This document shows, one piece after another, positions 8,973 through 18,160 of a stretch of DNA of 64,000 nucleotides. How positions within the stretch are numbered: the first letter of the stretch is position 1; the number at the start of each line of letters is the position of its first letter. The translations under genes were made by a program, and so were the position numbers. This stretch comes from DATFRX01 sp035630615 (GTDB lineage Bacteria; Actinomycetota; Actinomycetes; Propionibacteriales; Nocardioidaceae): assembly GCA_035630615.1 (NCBI GenBank), contig DASQKI010000025.1:54611-118610 (forward strand). Direction: 5' to 3'. The notes under the pieces are model-generated. The model ran no database searches. It was not told the DNA's origin and saw only the letters and a list, made by a program, of their open reading frames with translations.

Positions 8973-10127
8973 ATGAACCTCGCCTACATTCCCAGCCCGT
9001 CCGAAGGTGTCTGGCACCTCGGTCCGCTCCCGCTGCGCGCCTACGCGCTCGCCATCATCGTCGGCATCATCGTCGCGATCTGGGTCGGCGAGCGCCGATT
9101 CGTCGCCCGTGGCGGCCGCCCTGGGACGGTCAGCGATGTGGCCGTCTGGGCCATCCCCTTCGGCCTGGTCGGATCCCGGATCTATCACGTCGCGACCAAT
9201 CCGGAGTTTTACTTCGGCGACGGCAAGGAGCCGATCCAGGCGTTGTACGTCTGGGAGGGCGGCCTCGGCATCTGGGGCGCGATCGGCTTCGGTGCGCTCG
9301 GCGCCTACCTCGGCTGCCGCTACAGCGGGGTGAAGTTCACGTCCTACATCGACGCCGTCGCGCCGGGCGTCGTGTTGGCGCAGGCGATCGGGCGCTGGGG
9401 CAACTACTTCAATCAGGAGTTGTTCGGCAAGCCGACCGACAAGCCGTGGGCGCTGGAGATCGACCTCAAAAACCGACCCGAGGGCTATCTCGAGTACTCG
9501 ACGTTCCATCCGACGTTCTTGTACGAGTCGCTGTGGTGCATCGCCGTGGCGATCGTCTTGTTTGTAGTCGACCGCAGGTTCCGTCTCGGGCGCGGTCGCG
9601 TCTTCGCGCTGTACGTCGCGCTCTACACGGCCGGTCGGGCCTGGATCGAAGACCTTCGGATCGACGACGCGCACGAGTTCGGTCCGTTCCGGCTAAACGT
9701 GTGGGTCTCGCTCGCCATCTTCGTGCTTGCGGTGGCGTACTTCGTCATCGTCGGGCGGCGCTGGCCGGGGCGCGAAGAGTCGGTACTGCGCGGCGACGCC
9801 GACGCCGCCGAGGACGAGGACGAGGACGAGGACGTCGAGGGTGCCACGGCCGATGCCGACGACGCCGACACCGACAGTGCTGAGGACTCCGATGCCGACA
9901 GTGCTGAGGACTCGGACACCAAAGTGGCCAGCGCCGTCGACAGCGACAGTGGCGAGGACTCCGACGCCAAAGCGGGCAGCGATACAGACGCCGGCGAGTC
10001 CGACGGGGACGACTCCGCGAGCCCAGAGAAGGGCGACGATGCGACCGACGACAGCGCCAGCGCCGACAACGAGCCGTCCGAGGCCAAAGGCGAATCCGCG
10101 AGCGACGATGCGGCCGACAAGTCCTGA
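8973..10127 (+). CDS. lgt: Prolipoprotein diacylglyceryl transferase with long acidic C-terminal tail
   Basis: This 384-residue inner-membrane enzyme transfers diacylglycerol from phosphatidylglycerol to the lipobox Cys of prelipoproteins. The catalytic core is residues 1 to about 260 with seven predicted helices, and the signature segment GRWGNYFNQELFG is present, as is HPTFLYES. Residues from about 265 to the end form a low-complexity tail rich in Asp, Glu, Ser and Ala, containing a 19-bp direct DNA repeat (9871-9889 and 9895-9913). Extended acidic tails occur on some actinobacterial Lgt proteins, but this one is long (about 115 residues). It supports lipoproteins such as LivJ in this window. 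Confidence 0.94.
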   Translation: MNLAYIPSPSEGVWHLGPLPLRAYALAIIVGIIVAIWVGERRFVARGGRPGTVSDVAVWAIPFGLVGSRIYHVATNPEFYFGDGKEPIQALYVWEGGLGIWGAIGFGALGAYLGCRYSGVKFTSYIDAVAPGVVLAQAIGRWGNYFNQELFGKPTDKPWALEIDLKNRPEGYLEYSTFHPTFLYESLWCIAVAIVLFVVDRRFRLGRGRVFALYVALYTAGRAWIEDLRIDDAHEFGPFRLNVWVSLAIFVLAVAYFVIVGRRWPGREESVLRGDADAAEDEDEDEDVEGATADADDADTDSAEDSDADSAEDSDTKVASAVDSDSGEDSDAKAGSDTDAGESDGDDSASPEKGDDATDDSASADNEPSEAKGESASDDAADKS

Positions 10128-10375
10128 CGGCCGCTGAGCACCCGCGTACGCCAACAGACGTGGGAGTGCCGGCCCGAAAGACGGTGAGATACACGTCCGT
10201 ACGCCGGAACGATCGGATGCTGGACAGTCGTCTCGTCGTGTAGTCTCACGAGTGCGCCCAGGGCCAACGTCGTCCCGCGCACAAACCGTGACCAACCGGG
10301 TCATCCCGCACCAGGGCATAACCCGCATCGGGGCTTATCAAGGTCAGCAGGACTTGGACGACGGGAGGCAGGTCA
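10128..10375 (+). promoter_or_regulatory. 248-bp gltB upstream region with candidate promoter
   Basis: This gap separates lgt from gltB and has no plausible ORF. TAGTCT at 10241-10246 is a good -10 candidate, but the upstream TGGACA (10221-10226) is only 14 bp away, too close for a classical -35. A start near 10253 would give a leader of about 120 nt that ends in the gltB ribosome-binding site GGGAGG at 10361-10366. No riboswitch or regulator site was recognised. Confidence 0.35.
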
Positions 10376-13300
10376 GTGCGCGCTCATCCCTCGCCCCAGC
10401 GGCTGCGGTCGGGACCGGGCCTCTACGACGGTCGGCACGAGCACGATGCCTGCGGCGTTGCGTTCGTCGCCACGCTGACCGGCGAGGCGAGCCACGACAT
10501 CGTGACCCAGGCGATGACCGCCCTGCGCAACCTCGACCACCGGGGTGCCTCGGGCGCCGAGCCGGACTCTGGCGACGGCGCGGGCATCCTGATGCAGGTG
10601 CCCGACGGGTTCCTGCGCGAGGTCACCGACGTTGCGCTCCCGATGGCCGGAGCGTATGCGGTCGGCACGGCCTTCCTTCCCAGCGACGCCGAGCTGGCCG
10701 CGAAGGCTCGCGCCCAGCTCGAGACGATCGCGGGCGAAGAGCGGCTGCGGGTGCTCGGCTGGCGTGACGTCCCGGTGCGGCCAGAGCTGCTGGGCGCGAC
10801 GTCGCGGGCGAGCATGCCGACCTTCGCGCAGGTGTTCGTCGCCGCGGCCGGCGCGCCACTGATGGGGATCGCCCTCGACCGGCAGGTCTACGGCCTGCGC
10901 AAGCGTGCCGAGCACGAGGTCGGCGTCTACTTTCCGAGTCTTTCGGCCCGCACCCTGTGCTACAAGGGCATGCTGACCACCGGGCAGCTCGATGCGTTCT
11001 TCCCCGACCTGACCGACGAGCGGGTCGCGAGCGCGGTCGCCGTGGTGCACAGCCGGTTCTCGACGAACACGTTCCCGAGCTGGCCCCTGGCCCACCCGTA
11101 CCGCCTCGTCGCCCACAACGGCGAGATCAACACGATCCAGGGAAACCGCAACTGGATGCGGGCCCGCGAAGCGCTGCTGGCGAGCAACCTGATCCCGGGC
11201 GACCTGGAGCGACTGTTCCCGATCTGCGGACCGGGAGCGTCGGACTCGGCGAGCTTCGACGAGGTGCTCGAGCTGGTGCACCTCGGAGGCAGATCGCTGC
11301 CGCACGCGGTGCTGATGATGATCCCCGAGGCGTGGCAAAACCACGTCGAGATGGATCCGAAGCGCCGGGCGTTTTACGAGTTTCACTCGGCAGTCATGGA
11401 GCCGTGGGACGGGCCGGCCTGCGTCGTCTTCACCGACGGGCAGCGGATCGGCGCCGTCCTCGACCGCAACGGCCTGCGTCCGGGTCGCTACTGGGTCACC
11501 GACGACGGGCTGGTCGTGCTGGCTTCGGAGACCGGCGTACTCGACCTCGACCCGGCGACGATCGTGCGCAAGGGCAGGCTGCAGCCGGGGCACATGTTCC
11601 TCGTCGACATCGGCGCGCACCGGATCATCGAGGACCACGAGATCAAGGAGCAGCTCGCCGAGGAGCATCCGTACGATGAGTGGCTGCACGCGGGTCTGAT
11701 CGAGCTCTCGGACCTGCCCGAGCGCGAGCACATCGTCCATACCCACGCATCGGTGACCCGGCGACAGCAGGTGTTCGGCTACACCGAGGAGGAGCTGCGG
11801 CAGCTCGTGGCGCCGATGGCACGCGTCGGCGCCGAGCCGATCGGCTCGATGGGCACCGACACACCGATCGCGACGCTGTCGGACCGGCCGAGGCTGCTGT
11901 TTGACTACTTCAGCCAGCAGTTCGCGCAGGTGACCAATCCGCCGCTCGACGCGATCCGCGAGGAGCTCGTGACGTCGTTGGCCGGCTCGATCGGGCCGAA
12001 GGGCAACCTCCTCGATCCGGGGCCCGCGTCGTGCCGTCAGGTGGTCTTGCCGTTCCCGGTCATCGACAACGACGAGCTGGCCAAGCTCATCCACATCAAC
12101 CGCGACGGCGATCTGCCGGGGTACGACGCGCGCGTCGTCGAGGGTCTCTATGAGGTCGACGGCGGGGGAGCGGCGCTGGAGCGGCGGCTCGACGAGATCT
12201 GCGTCGAGGTGTCCGAAGCGATCGCCGGCGGCGTCCGGGTCATCGTGCTCTCGGACCGACACGCCACGGCCGAGAAGGCGCCGATCCCGTCGCAGCTGAT
12301 GACCGCGGCGGTGCATCACCACCTCGTACGCGAGAAGACCCGGACCGAGGTCGGCGTGGTGGTCGAGGCCGGCGACGTACGCGAGGTTCATCACGTGGCG
12401 CTGCTCATCGGGTACGGCGCGGCCGCGGTCAACCCGTACCTCGCGATGGAGTCGGCCGAGGACCTGGCGATCGCCGGCGTCCTGCTCCACGGCGTCGAAC
12501 CGACCGACGCGGTGCGCAACCTCGTACGCGCACTCGGCAAGGGCGTGCTTAAGGTGATGAGCAAGATGGGCGTGTCGACGGTCGCGTCCTACACCGGCGC
12601 GCAGATCTTCGAGGCGACCGGACTCAGCCAGGAGCTCGTCGACCGGTGGTTCACCGGCACGGCGAGCAAGCTTGGTGGCGTCGAGCTCGACGTGATCGCC
12701 GAGGAGGTGCGGCGCCGGCATGCGAAGGCGTATCCCACCAACGGCATCCCCAACGCCTATCGGCAGCTCGACGTCGGTGGCGACTACCAATGGCGGCGCG
12801 ACGGCGAGCCGCATCTGTTCGATCCGGAGACGGTGTTCCGGCTGCAGCACTCGACGCGGACCGCGCGCTACGACATCTTCAAGCAATATTCCGACCGCGT
12901 CGACGACCAGTCTCGGCGGCTGATGACCCTGCGCGGGTTGTTCCGGCTCAAGGACGATCTGCGGTCGCCGGTGCCGATCGACGAGGTCGAGCCGGTCAGC
13001 GAGATCGTCAAGCGCTTCTCGACCGGCGCGATGTCGTATGGCTCGATCAGCCAGGAGGCGCACGAGACGCTCGCGATCGCGATGAACCGGATCGGCGCCC
13101 GATCCAACACGGGCGAGGGCGGCGAAGACGTCGAGCGGCTCTACGACCCGGAGCGTCGCAGCGCCATCAAGCAGGTCGCCTCCGGCCGGTTCGGCGTGAC
13201 CGCTGAATACCTCACCCGCGCCGACGACATCCAGATCAAGATGGCGCAGGGCGCCAAGCCGGGCGAGGGCGGTCAACTACCCGGGTCGAAGGTCTATCCC

Positions 13301-14920
13301 TGGATCGCGAAGACCCGGCACTCGACGACCGGTGTCGAGCTGATCTCGCCGCCGCCCCACCACGACATCTACTCGATCGAGGACCTCAAGCAGCTCATCC
13401 ACGACCTCAAGAACGCCAACCCGGCGGCTCGGATCCACGTGAAGCTCACGGCCGAGGTCGGCGTCGGTACGGTCGCGGCCGGTGTCTCCAAGGCACATGC
13501 CGACGTCGTGCTCATCTCGGGCCACGACGGCGGCACCGGTGCCGCGCCCCTGACGTCGCTCAAGCACGCCGGCGGCCCGTGGGAGCTCGGCGTCGCCGAG
13601 ACCCAACAAACCCTGCTGCTCAACGGCCTGCGCGACCGGATCGTGGTGCAGACCGACGGGCAGCTCAAGACCGGGCGCGACGTGATCGTGGCGGCGCTGC
13701 TGGGGGCGGAGGAGTACGGCTTCGCCACGGCGCCGCTGGTCGTTTCGGGTTGCATCATGATGCGGGTCTGCCACCTCGACACCTGCCCGGTCGGCGTCGC
13801 GACCCAAAACCCGGAGCTGCGGGCCAAGTACGAAGGCAAGGCCGAGCACGTCGTCAACTTCTTCGAGTTCGTCGCTGAGGAGGTCCGGGAATACCTCGCG
13901 GCCCTGGGATTCCGCAGCCTGGACGAGGCGATTGGGCATGCCGAGGCGCTGGACGCCGCCGACGCGATCGACCACTGGAAGGCGAGTGGGCTCGATCTGG
14001 CGCCGATCCTGCACGTGCCGGAGCTCTCCGACGGGACGGCCCGACGCTCGACGACGACGCAAGACCACGGCCTCGACAAGGCACTCGACAACAAGCTCGT
14101 CGAGCTGGCGGGCGCGGCCCTCGACGGCGGCAAGCCGATGCGAGCTCGGGTGCCGATCCGCAACGTCAATCGCACCGTCGGCACGATCCTCGGTCACGAG
14201 CTGACCAAGCGCCACGGTGGCCAGGGGCTTGCCGACGACGCCATCGACATCACGCTGGTCGGATCGGCCGGACAATCGTTCGGCGCGTTCGTGCCGCGGG
14301 GCATCACGCTTCGGCTCGAGGGTGACGCCAACGACTACCTCGCGAAGGGCCTGTCGGGTGGGCGGGTCGTCGTACGCCCGGACCGATCCGCCACGTTCGC
14401 CGCCGAGGAGCACATCGTCGCCGGCAACGTGATCGCCTATGGCGCGACCGGCGGTGAGCTGTTCATCCGCGGACAGGTCGGTGAGCGGTTCTGCGTACGC
14501 AATTCCGGCGCCACCGCGGTCGTCGAAGGCGTCGGCGACCACGGCTGCGAGTACATGACCGGCGGCATCGTGGTGATCCTCGGCTCGACCGGACGCAACT
14601 TCGCGGCCGGCATGAGCGGCGGCGTCGCGTACGTACTCAACCTCGCCGAGCATCGGGTCAACCCGGCCCTGGTCGAGCTGAGCCCACTGAGCGACGACGC
14701 GGCCGAGCAAGTACGTGCGCTCGTCCAGCGCCACGCCGACGAGACCGGATCGACCGTGGCCCGGGCGCTCCTCGACGACTGGCCGGCGGCCCTCGAGCGC
14801 TTCACCGAGGTGATGCCGGTCAACTACCGCAAGGTGATGGAGGCCAAAGCGGCCGCGGAGGAAGCCGGGCTCGACGAGACGGCGACCACCAGGGCGATGA
14901 TGGAGGCGGCCAATGCCTGA
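10376..14920 (+). CDS. gltB: Glutamate synthase large subunit (NADPH-GOGAT alpha)
   Basis: This 1514-residue protein transfers the glutamine amide to 2-oxoglutarate. It starts at GTG with GGGAGG about 10 nt upstream. Domains in order: class-II glutaminase (about 26-430) with nucleophile Cys26 in HDACGVAF, the central domain, the FMN-binding synthase barrel (about 820-1190), and the C-terminal GXGXG beta-helix (about 1240-1490). The 3Fe-4S ligands are Cys1126, Cys1132 and Cys1137. As the nucleophile must be N-terminal in mature GltB, residues 1-25 are presumably removed as a propeptide. It overlaps gltD by 8 bp. Confidence 0.96.
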   Translation: MRAHPSPQRLRSGPGLYDGRHEHDACGVAFVATLTGEASHDIVTQAMTALRNLDHRGASGAEPDSGDGAGILMQVPDGFLREVTDVALPMAGAYAVGTAFLPSDAELAAKARAQLETIAGEERLRVLGWRDVPVRPELLGATSRASMPTFAQVFVAAAGAPLMGIALDRQVYGLRKRAEHEVGVYFPSLSARTLCYKGMLTTGQLDAFFPDLTDERVASAVAVVHSRFSTNTFPSWPLAHPYRLVAHNGEINTIQGNRNWMRAREALLASNLIPGDLERLFPICGPGASDSASFDEVLELVHLGGRSLPHAVLMMIPEAWQNHVEMDPKRRAFYEFHSAVMEPWDGPACVVFTDGQRIGAVLDRNGLRPGRYWVTDDGLVVLASETGVLDLDPATIVRKGRLQPGHMFLVDIGAHRIIEDHEIKEQLAEEHPYDEWLHAGLIELSDLPEREHIVHTHASVTRRQQVFGYTEEELRQLVAPMARVGAEPIGSMGTDTPIATLSDRPRLLFDYFSQQFAQVTNPPLDAIREELVTSLAGSIGPKGNLLDPGPASCRQVVLPFPVIDNDELAKLIHINRDGDLPGYDARVVEGLYEVDGGGAALERRLDEICVEVSEAIAGGVRVIVLSDRHATAEKAPIPSQLMTAAVHHHLVREKTRTEVGVVVEAGDVREVHHVALLIGYGAAAVNPYLAMESAEDLAIAGVLLHGVEPTDAVRNLVRALGKGVLKVMSKMGVSTVASYTGAQIFEATGLSQELVDRWFTGTASKLGGVELDVIAEEVRRRHAKAYPTNGIPNAYRQLDVGGDYQWRRDGEPHLFDPETVFRLQHSTRTARYDIFKQYSDRVDDQSRRLMTLRGLFRLKDDLRSPVPIDEVEPVSEIVKRFSTGAMSYGSISQEAHETLAIAMNRIGARSNTGEGGEDVERLYDPERRSAIKQVASGRFGVTAEYLTRADDIQIKMAQGAKPGEGGQLPGSKVYPWIAKTRHSTTGVELISPPPHHDIYSIEDLKQLIHDLKNANPAARIHVKLTAEVGVGTVAAGVSKAHADVVLISGHDGGTGAAPLTSLKHAGGPWELGVAETQQTLLLNGLRDRIVVQTDGQLKTGRDVIVAALLGAEEYGFATAPLVVSGCIMMRVCHLDTCPVGVATQNPELRAKYEGKAEHVVNFFEFVAEEVREYLAALGFRSLDEAIGHAEALDAADAIDHWKASGLDLAPILHVPELSDGTARRSTTTQDHGLDKALDNKLVELAGAALDGGKPMRARVPIRNVNRTVGTILGHELTKRHGGQGLADDAIDITLVGSAGQSFGAFVPRGITLRLEGDANDYLAKGLSGGRVVVRPDRSATFAAEEHIVAGNVIAYGATGGELFIRGQVGERFCVRNSGATAVVEGVGDHGCEYMTGGIVVILGSTGRNFAAGMSGGVAYVLNLAEHRVNPALVELSPLSDDAAEQVRALVQRHADETGSTVARALLDDWPAALERFTEVMPVNYRKVMEAKAAAEEAGLDETATTRAMMEAANA

Positions 14921-16382
14921 TCCGCGAGGCTTCATGAAGGTCCCGCGCCAGGAGGCCGAGAAGCGGCCGATCGACGAGCGGGTCAACGACTGGAGCGAGG
15001 TCTACCCGGAGGGCGGCATCGGGCGCTCGCTGCTGCCGATCATCTCGGAGCAGGCCGGCCGCTGCATGGACTGCGGGGTCCCCTTCTGTCACTCCGGCTG
15101 CCCGCTCGGCAACCTGATTCCGGAGTGGAACGATCTGGTCTGGCGAGGCGACTGGCAGAAGGCGATCGAGCGGCTGCACGCCACCAACAACTTCCCGGAG
15201 TTCACCGGTCGGCTCTGCCCGGCGCCGTGCGAGTCGGCCTGTGTCGTCGCGATCAACCAGGACGCCGTCACGATCAAAAACGTCGAGGTGTCGATCATCG
15301 ACAAGGCTTGGGACTCCGGGTACGTGCACCCGCAGCCGCCGGAATGGCTGACCGGCCGGACCGTCGCGGTCGTCGGGTCCGGCCCGGCTGGGCTGGCGGC
15401 CGCACAGCAGCTGACCCGGGCCGGCCACACGGTCGCCGTCTACGAGCGGGACGACAAGCCCGGCGGGCTGATGCGCTACGGCATCCCCGAGTTCAAGATG
15501 GAAAAGAGCCATGTCGACCGGCGTATCGAGCAGATGCGGCGCGAGGGGACGGTCTTCCGCTGCGGCGTCGACGTCGGGCGCGACATCACCGTCGCATCGC
15601 TGCGGGAGCGCTATGACGCCGTGGTGCTCGCGATCGGGGCGCACAAGCCGCGCGAGCTTCCCGTGTCCGGCCGCGAGCTCGGCGGCGTGGTCTACGCGAT
15701 GGATTACCTGCCGCCGGGCAACCGTGCGGCGCTCGGCGAGCCGGTCGAGGTCGCGCCGACGGCGGCTGGTAAGGACGTCGTGATCATCGGCGGTGGCGAC
15801 ACCGGCGCCGACTGCCTCGGCACCGCGACCCGTCAGGGCGCCCGGTCGATCACCCAGCTCGAACACAAGGCGAGGCCGCCGGAGGAGCGCCCCGACGAGT
15901 GGCCGTGGCCGACGTACCCGATGATCTTCCGAACGTCGCCGGCCTACGAGGAGGCCGGTGATCGGGTGTTCGCTTCGTCGACGATCGGCTTCGTCGGCGA
16001 CGACGGCGACGTGCGGGCGCTCCGGCTCGCCGAGGCCCGCCGGCTCGACGACGGTACGTGGACCGAGGTCGAGGGCACCGAGCGCGAGATCCCGGCGCAG
16101 CTGGTGCTGCTGGCGATGGGCTACACCGGACCGGAGCAGGGGCCGCTGCTGGACGAGCTCGAGGTCGACCTCGACGAGCGCGGGCTGATCCTGCGAGACG
16201 ACGCGTACGCGACCAACGTGCCCGGCGTCTTTGTCGCGGGCGACGCCGGTCGCGGTCAGTCGCTGATCGTGTGGGCCATCGCCGAAGGCCGCGCCTGCGC
16301 CGCCGGTGTCGACGCTTACCTGTCCGGCTCGACCACGCTGCCCGCTCCGATCCCGCCGTCGGAGCGACCGCTGGCGGTCTAG
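14913..16382 (+). CDS. gltD: Glutamate synthase small subunit (NADPH-GOGAT beta)
   Basis: This 489-residue flavoprotein feeds electrons from NADPH to GltB. The N-terminal Cys-rich region (CMDCGVPFCHSGCP and LCPAPCESAC) holds the Fe-S ligands. FAD binds at GSGPAGLAAAQ, NADPH at IIGGGDTGADCLG, and GVFVAGDAGRGQSL near the C-terminus is the second FAD-contact motif. Length is normal. It overlaps the gltB stop by 8 bp, as expected for subunits made in stoichiometry. Confidence 0.96.
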   Translation: MPDPRGFMKVPRQEAEKRPIDERVNDWSEVYPEGGIGRSLLPIISEQAGRCMDCGVPFCHSGCPLGNLIPEWNDLVWRGDWQKAIERLHATNNFPEFTGRLCPAPCESACVVAINQDAVTIKNVEVSIIDKAWDSGYVHPQPPEWLTGRTVAVVGSGPAGLAAAQQLTRAGHTVAVYERDDKPGGLMRYGIPEFKMEKSHVDRRIEQMRREGTVFRCGVDVGRDITVASLRERYDAVVLAIGAHKPRELPVSGRELGGVVYAMDYLPPGNRAALGEPVEVAPTAAGKDVVIIGGGDTGADCLGTATRQGARSITQLEHKARPPEERPDEWPWPTYPMIFRTSPAYEEAGDRVFASSTIGFVGDDGDVRALRLAEARRLDDGTWTEVEGTEREIPAQLVLLAMGYTGPEQGPLLDELEVDLDERGLILRDDAYATNVPGVFVAGDAGRGQSLIVWAIAEGRACAAGVDAYLSGSTTLPAPIPPSERPLAV

Positions 16383-16387
16383 GTGGG

Positions 16388-16470
16388 TTGGCGCGGGGGT
16401 CCCCTGCGCCGAACCTATTGGCGCTGGGGTCCCCTGCGCCAAAACCGGGTTGGCGCAGGCTTCCCCACGG
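16388..16470. repeat. Three tandem palindromic repeat units between gltD and pyk
   Basis: TTGGCGC recurs at 16388, 16418 and 16450. The first two copies continue into a palindrome: GGCGC, four or five G, T, CCCC, T, GCGCC, able to form a GC-rich hairpin. The third copy is degenerate after GGCGCAGGC. Unit spacing is 30 and 32 bp. The array could terminate gltBD transcription, though no T-run follows, or be a dispersed REP-like element. Confidence 0.7.
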
Positions 16471-16481
16471 AGGCCGCGGTC

Positions 16482-16487
16482 TAGGCT
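16482..16487 (+). promoter_or_regulatory. -10 box of a probable leaderless pyk promoter
   Basis: TAGGCT ends 6 nt before the pyk GTG. The intervening bases GGAGCC put a GGAG only 2 nt from the start, too close to act as a ribosome-binding site, so leaderless initiation is the simpler reading. Confidence 0.5.
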
Positions 16488-16493
16488 GGAGCC

Positions 16494-17948
16494 GTGCGTA
16501 GAGCCAAAATCGTCTGCACCCTCGGTCCCGCAACCTCGTCCCGCGAATCCATTCGCCAACTCGTCGACGCCGGCATGGACGTCGCTCGACTCAACTTGAG
16601 CCACGGCACGCATGCCGACCACGAGAAGGTCTACCGACTCGTACGCGAAGCCTCCGACCAGACCGGCCGTGCGATCGGCATCCTCGCCGACCTGCAGGGG
16701 CCGAAGATCCGGCTCGATCGCTTCGCCTCTGGGCCGGTCGACCTGCAACCGGGTGCGCCGTTCACGATCACGACCCGCGACGTGCCGGGCGACCGGACGA
16801 CCTGCGGCACGACCCACGCGGGACTGCCGCGCGACGTCGCCAAGGGCGAGATGATCCTCGTCGACGACGGCCGGATCCGACTCCGTGTCACCGATGTCGA
16901 CGACACCGACGTTCAGACCGTCGTCGAGGTCGGAGGTCAGGTCAGCGACCACAAGGGCCTCAACCTGCCCGGCGTCGACGTCAGCGTGCCGACGATGTCG
17001 GAGAAAGACATCGAAGATCTGCGCTGGGCCCTGCACCTGTGCGTCGACATGGTGGCGCTGTCGTTCGTACGATCCGCGCGCGACGTCGACGACGTACGCA
17101 GGATCATGACCGAAGAAAGTCACCCGCTGCCGGTAATCGCCAAGATCGAGAAGCCGCAGGCGGTCGACAACCTCGACGAGATCATCGCGGCGTTCGACGG
17201 TTTCATGGTGGCGCGCGGCGACCTCGGCGTGGAGCTTCCGCTCGAGCAGGTGCCGTTGGTGCAGAAGCGAATCATCGACAAGGCTCGGCGCAACGCGAAG
17301 CCCGTCATCGTCGCGACCCAGATGCTGGAGTCGATGATCACCAGTCCGCGGCCGACCCGGGCCGAAGCGTCCGACGTCGCCAACGCGGTGCTCGACGGCG
17401 CCGACGCGGTCATGCTGTCGGGGGAGACCAGCGTCGGCGAATATCCGATCGACGCGGTTCGCACCATGGCCCGCGTCATCGAATCGACCGAGGACCACGG
17501 CCTGAACCAGATGGCGGCCATCGACTGGCGACCCAAGACCCGTGGCGGCATCATCTGCAAGGCGGCGGCGGAGGTGGCCGAGGCGGTCGACGCGCGTTAC
17601 ATGGTGGCGTTCACCGCATCGGGTGACACGGCTCGTCGCATGGTGCGCTATCGCTCCCGGGTACCCGTCCTGGCATTCGCACCGGAGCCCGCCGTACGGT
17701 CGCAGCTCGCCCTGTCGTGGGGCGTCGAGACCTTCCTCGTGCCCAAGGTCGAGCACACCGACCAGATGGTGATGCAAGTCGACCGAAGCCTGCTGGCCAT
17801 CGGGCGAGTGACGCAAGGACAGCAGGTCGTCATCGTCGCCGGCAGCCCGCCGGGCATCCCCGGGTCGACCAACGCGATGCGCATCCACCGCATGGGCGAC
17901 GCGATCAACGAGGTCGCCCCGGCCTATCGCCGATCGGAGAAGGCCTGA
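16494..17948 (+). CDS. pyk: Pyruvate kinase
   Basis: This 484-residue glycolytic enzyme makes pyruvate and ATP from PEP and ADP. It begins RRAKIVCTLGPATSS, followed by the substrate-binding MDVARLNLSHG. The active-site Lys is in VIAKIEKPQAVDN, the Mg-binding Glu/Asp in MVARGDLGVELP, and the family signature around ATQMLESM is intact. The start is GTG. In Streptomyces and Mycobacterium pyk sits between lgt and pdtaR, as here. Confidence 0.96.
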   Translation: MRRAKIVCTLGPATSSRESIRQLVDAGMDVARLNLSHGTHADHEKVYRLVREASDQTGRAIGILADLQGPKIRLDRFASGPVDLQPGAPFTITTRDVPGDRTTCGTTHAGLPRDVAKGEMILVDDGRIRLRVTDVDDTDVQTVVEVGGQVSDHKGLNLPGVDVSVPTMSEKDIEDLRWALHLCVDMVALSFVRSARDVDDVRRIMTEESHPLPVIAKIEKPQAVDNLDEIIAAFDGFMVARGDLGVELPLEQVPLVQKRIIDKARRNAKPVIVATQMLESMITSPRPTRAEASDVANAVLDGADAVMLSGETSVGEYPIDAVRTMARVIESTEDHGLNQMAAIDWRPKTRGGIICKAAAEVAEAVDARYMVAFTASGDTARRMVRYRSRVPVLAFAPEPAVRSQLALSWGVETFLVPKVEHTDQMVMQVDRSLLAIGRVTQGQQVVIVAGSPPGIPGSTNAMRIHRMGDAINEVAPAYRRSEKA

Positions 17949-18006
17949 TCTGTGCAGGGAGCGTCGTACCGGAGCCTAGGCGTATGAGAGGGTAAGCGTC
18001 GCATCC

Positions 18007-18012
18007 TAGACT
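18007..18012 (+). promoter_or_regulatory. -10 box of the tRNA-Leu promoter
   Basis: TAGACT is a near-perfect actinobacterial -10 lying 9 nt before the mature tRNA 5' end. The hexamer 17 bp upstream (TATGAG, 17984-17989) is a poor -35. Confidence 0.5.
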
Positions 18013-18021
18013 GGTAGGCGC

Positions 18022-18105
18022 GCCGGGTTGATGGAATAGGCAGACATGATGGTCTCAAACACCATTGTCCGAAAGGACGTGTGGGTTCGAGTCCCACACC
18101 CGGCA
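18022..18105 (+). tRNA. tRNA-Leu (anticodon CAA)
   Basis: Acceptor arms GCCGGGT (18022-18028) and ACCCGGC (18098-18104) pair fully, with discriminator A at 18105. The genomic sequence continues with CCA (18106-18108), so the 3' end is encoded. The anticodon stem ATGGT/ACCAT encloses loop CTCAAAC, giving anticodon CAA at 18056-18058, which reads TTG. A long variable arm (GTCC-GAAA-GGAC) marks it as a class II tRNA, and the T arm is GTGGG-TTCGAGT-CCCAC. Confidence 0.97.
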
Positions 18106-18160
18106 CCATCGGTGATGGCAGCCTGCTCCGCATTGTCGGTGCCGGCTGTGAAGCTGAGAT

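Noticed and set aside
10221..10246. TGGACA/TAGTCT as a classical promoter for gltB
   Set aside because: Spacer is only 14 bp; I keep only the -10 as a weak candidate.
10373..17888. Very long minus-strand open frames opposite gltB, gltD and pyk (967, 569 and 1022 codons)
   Set aside because: They are rich in Arg, His and Asp, lack recognisable domains, and mirror GC-rich third positions of the real genes; no ribosome-binding sites support them.
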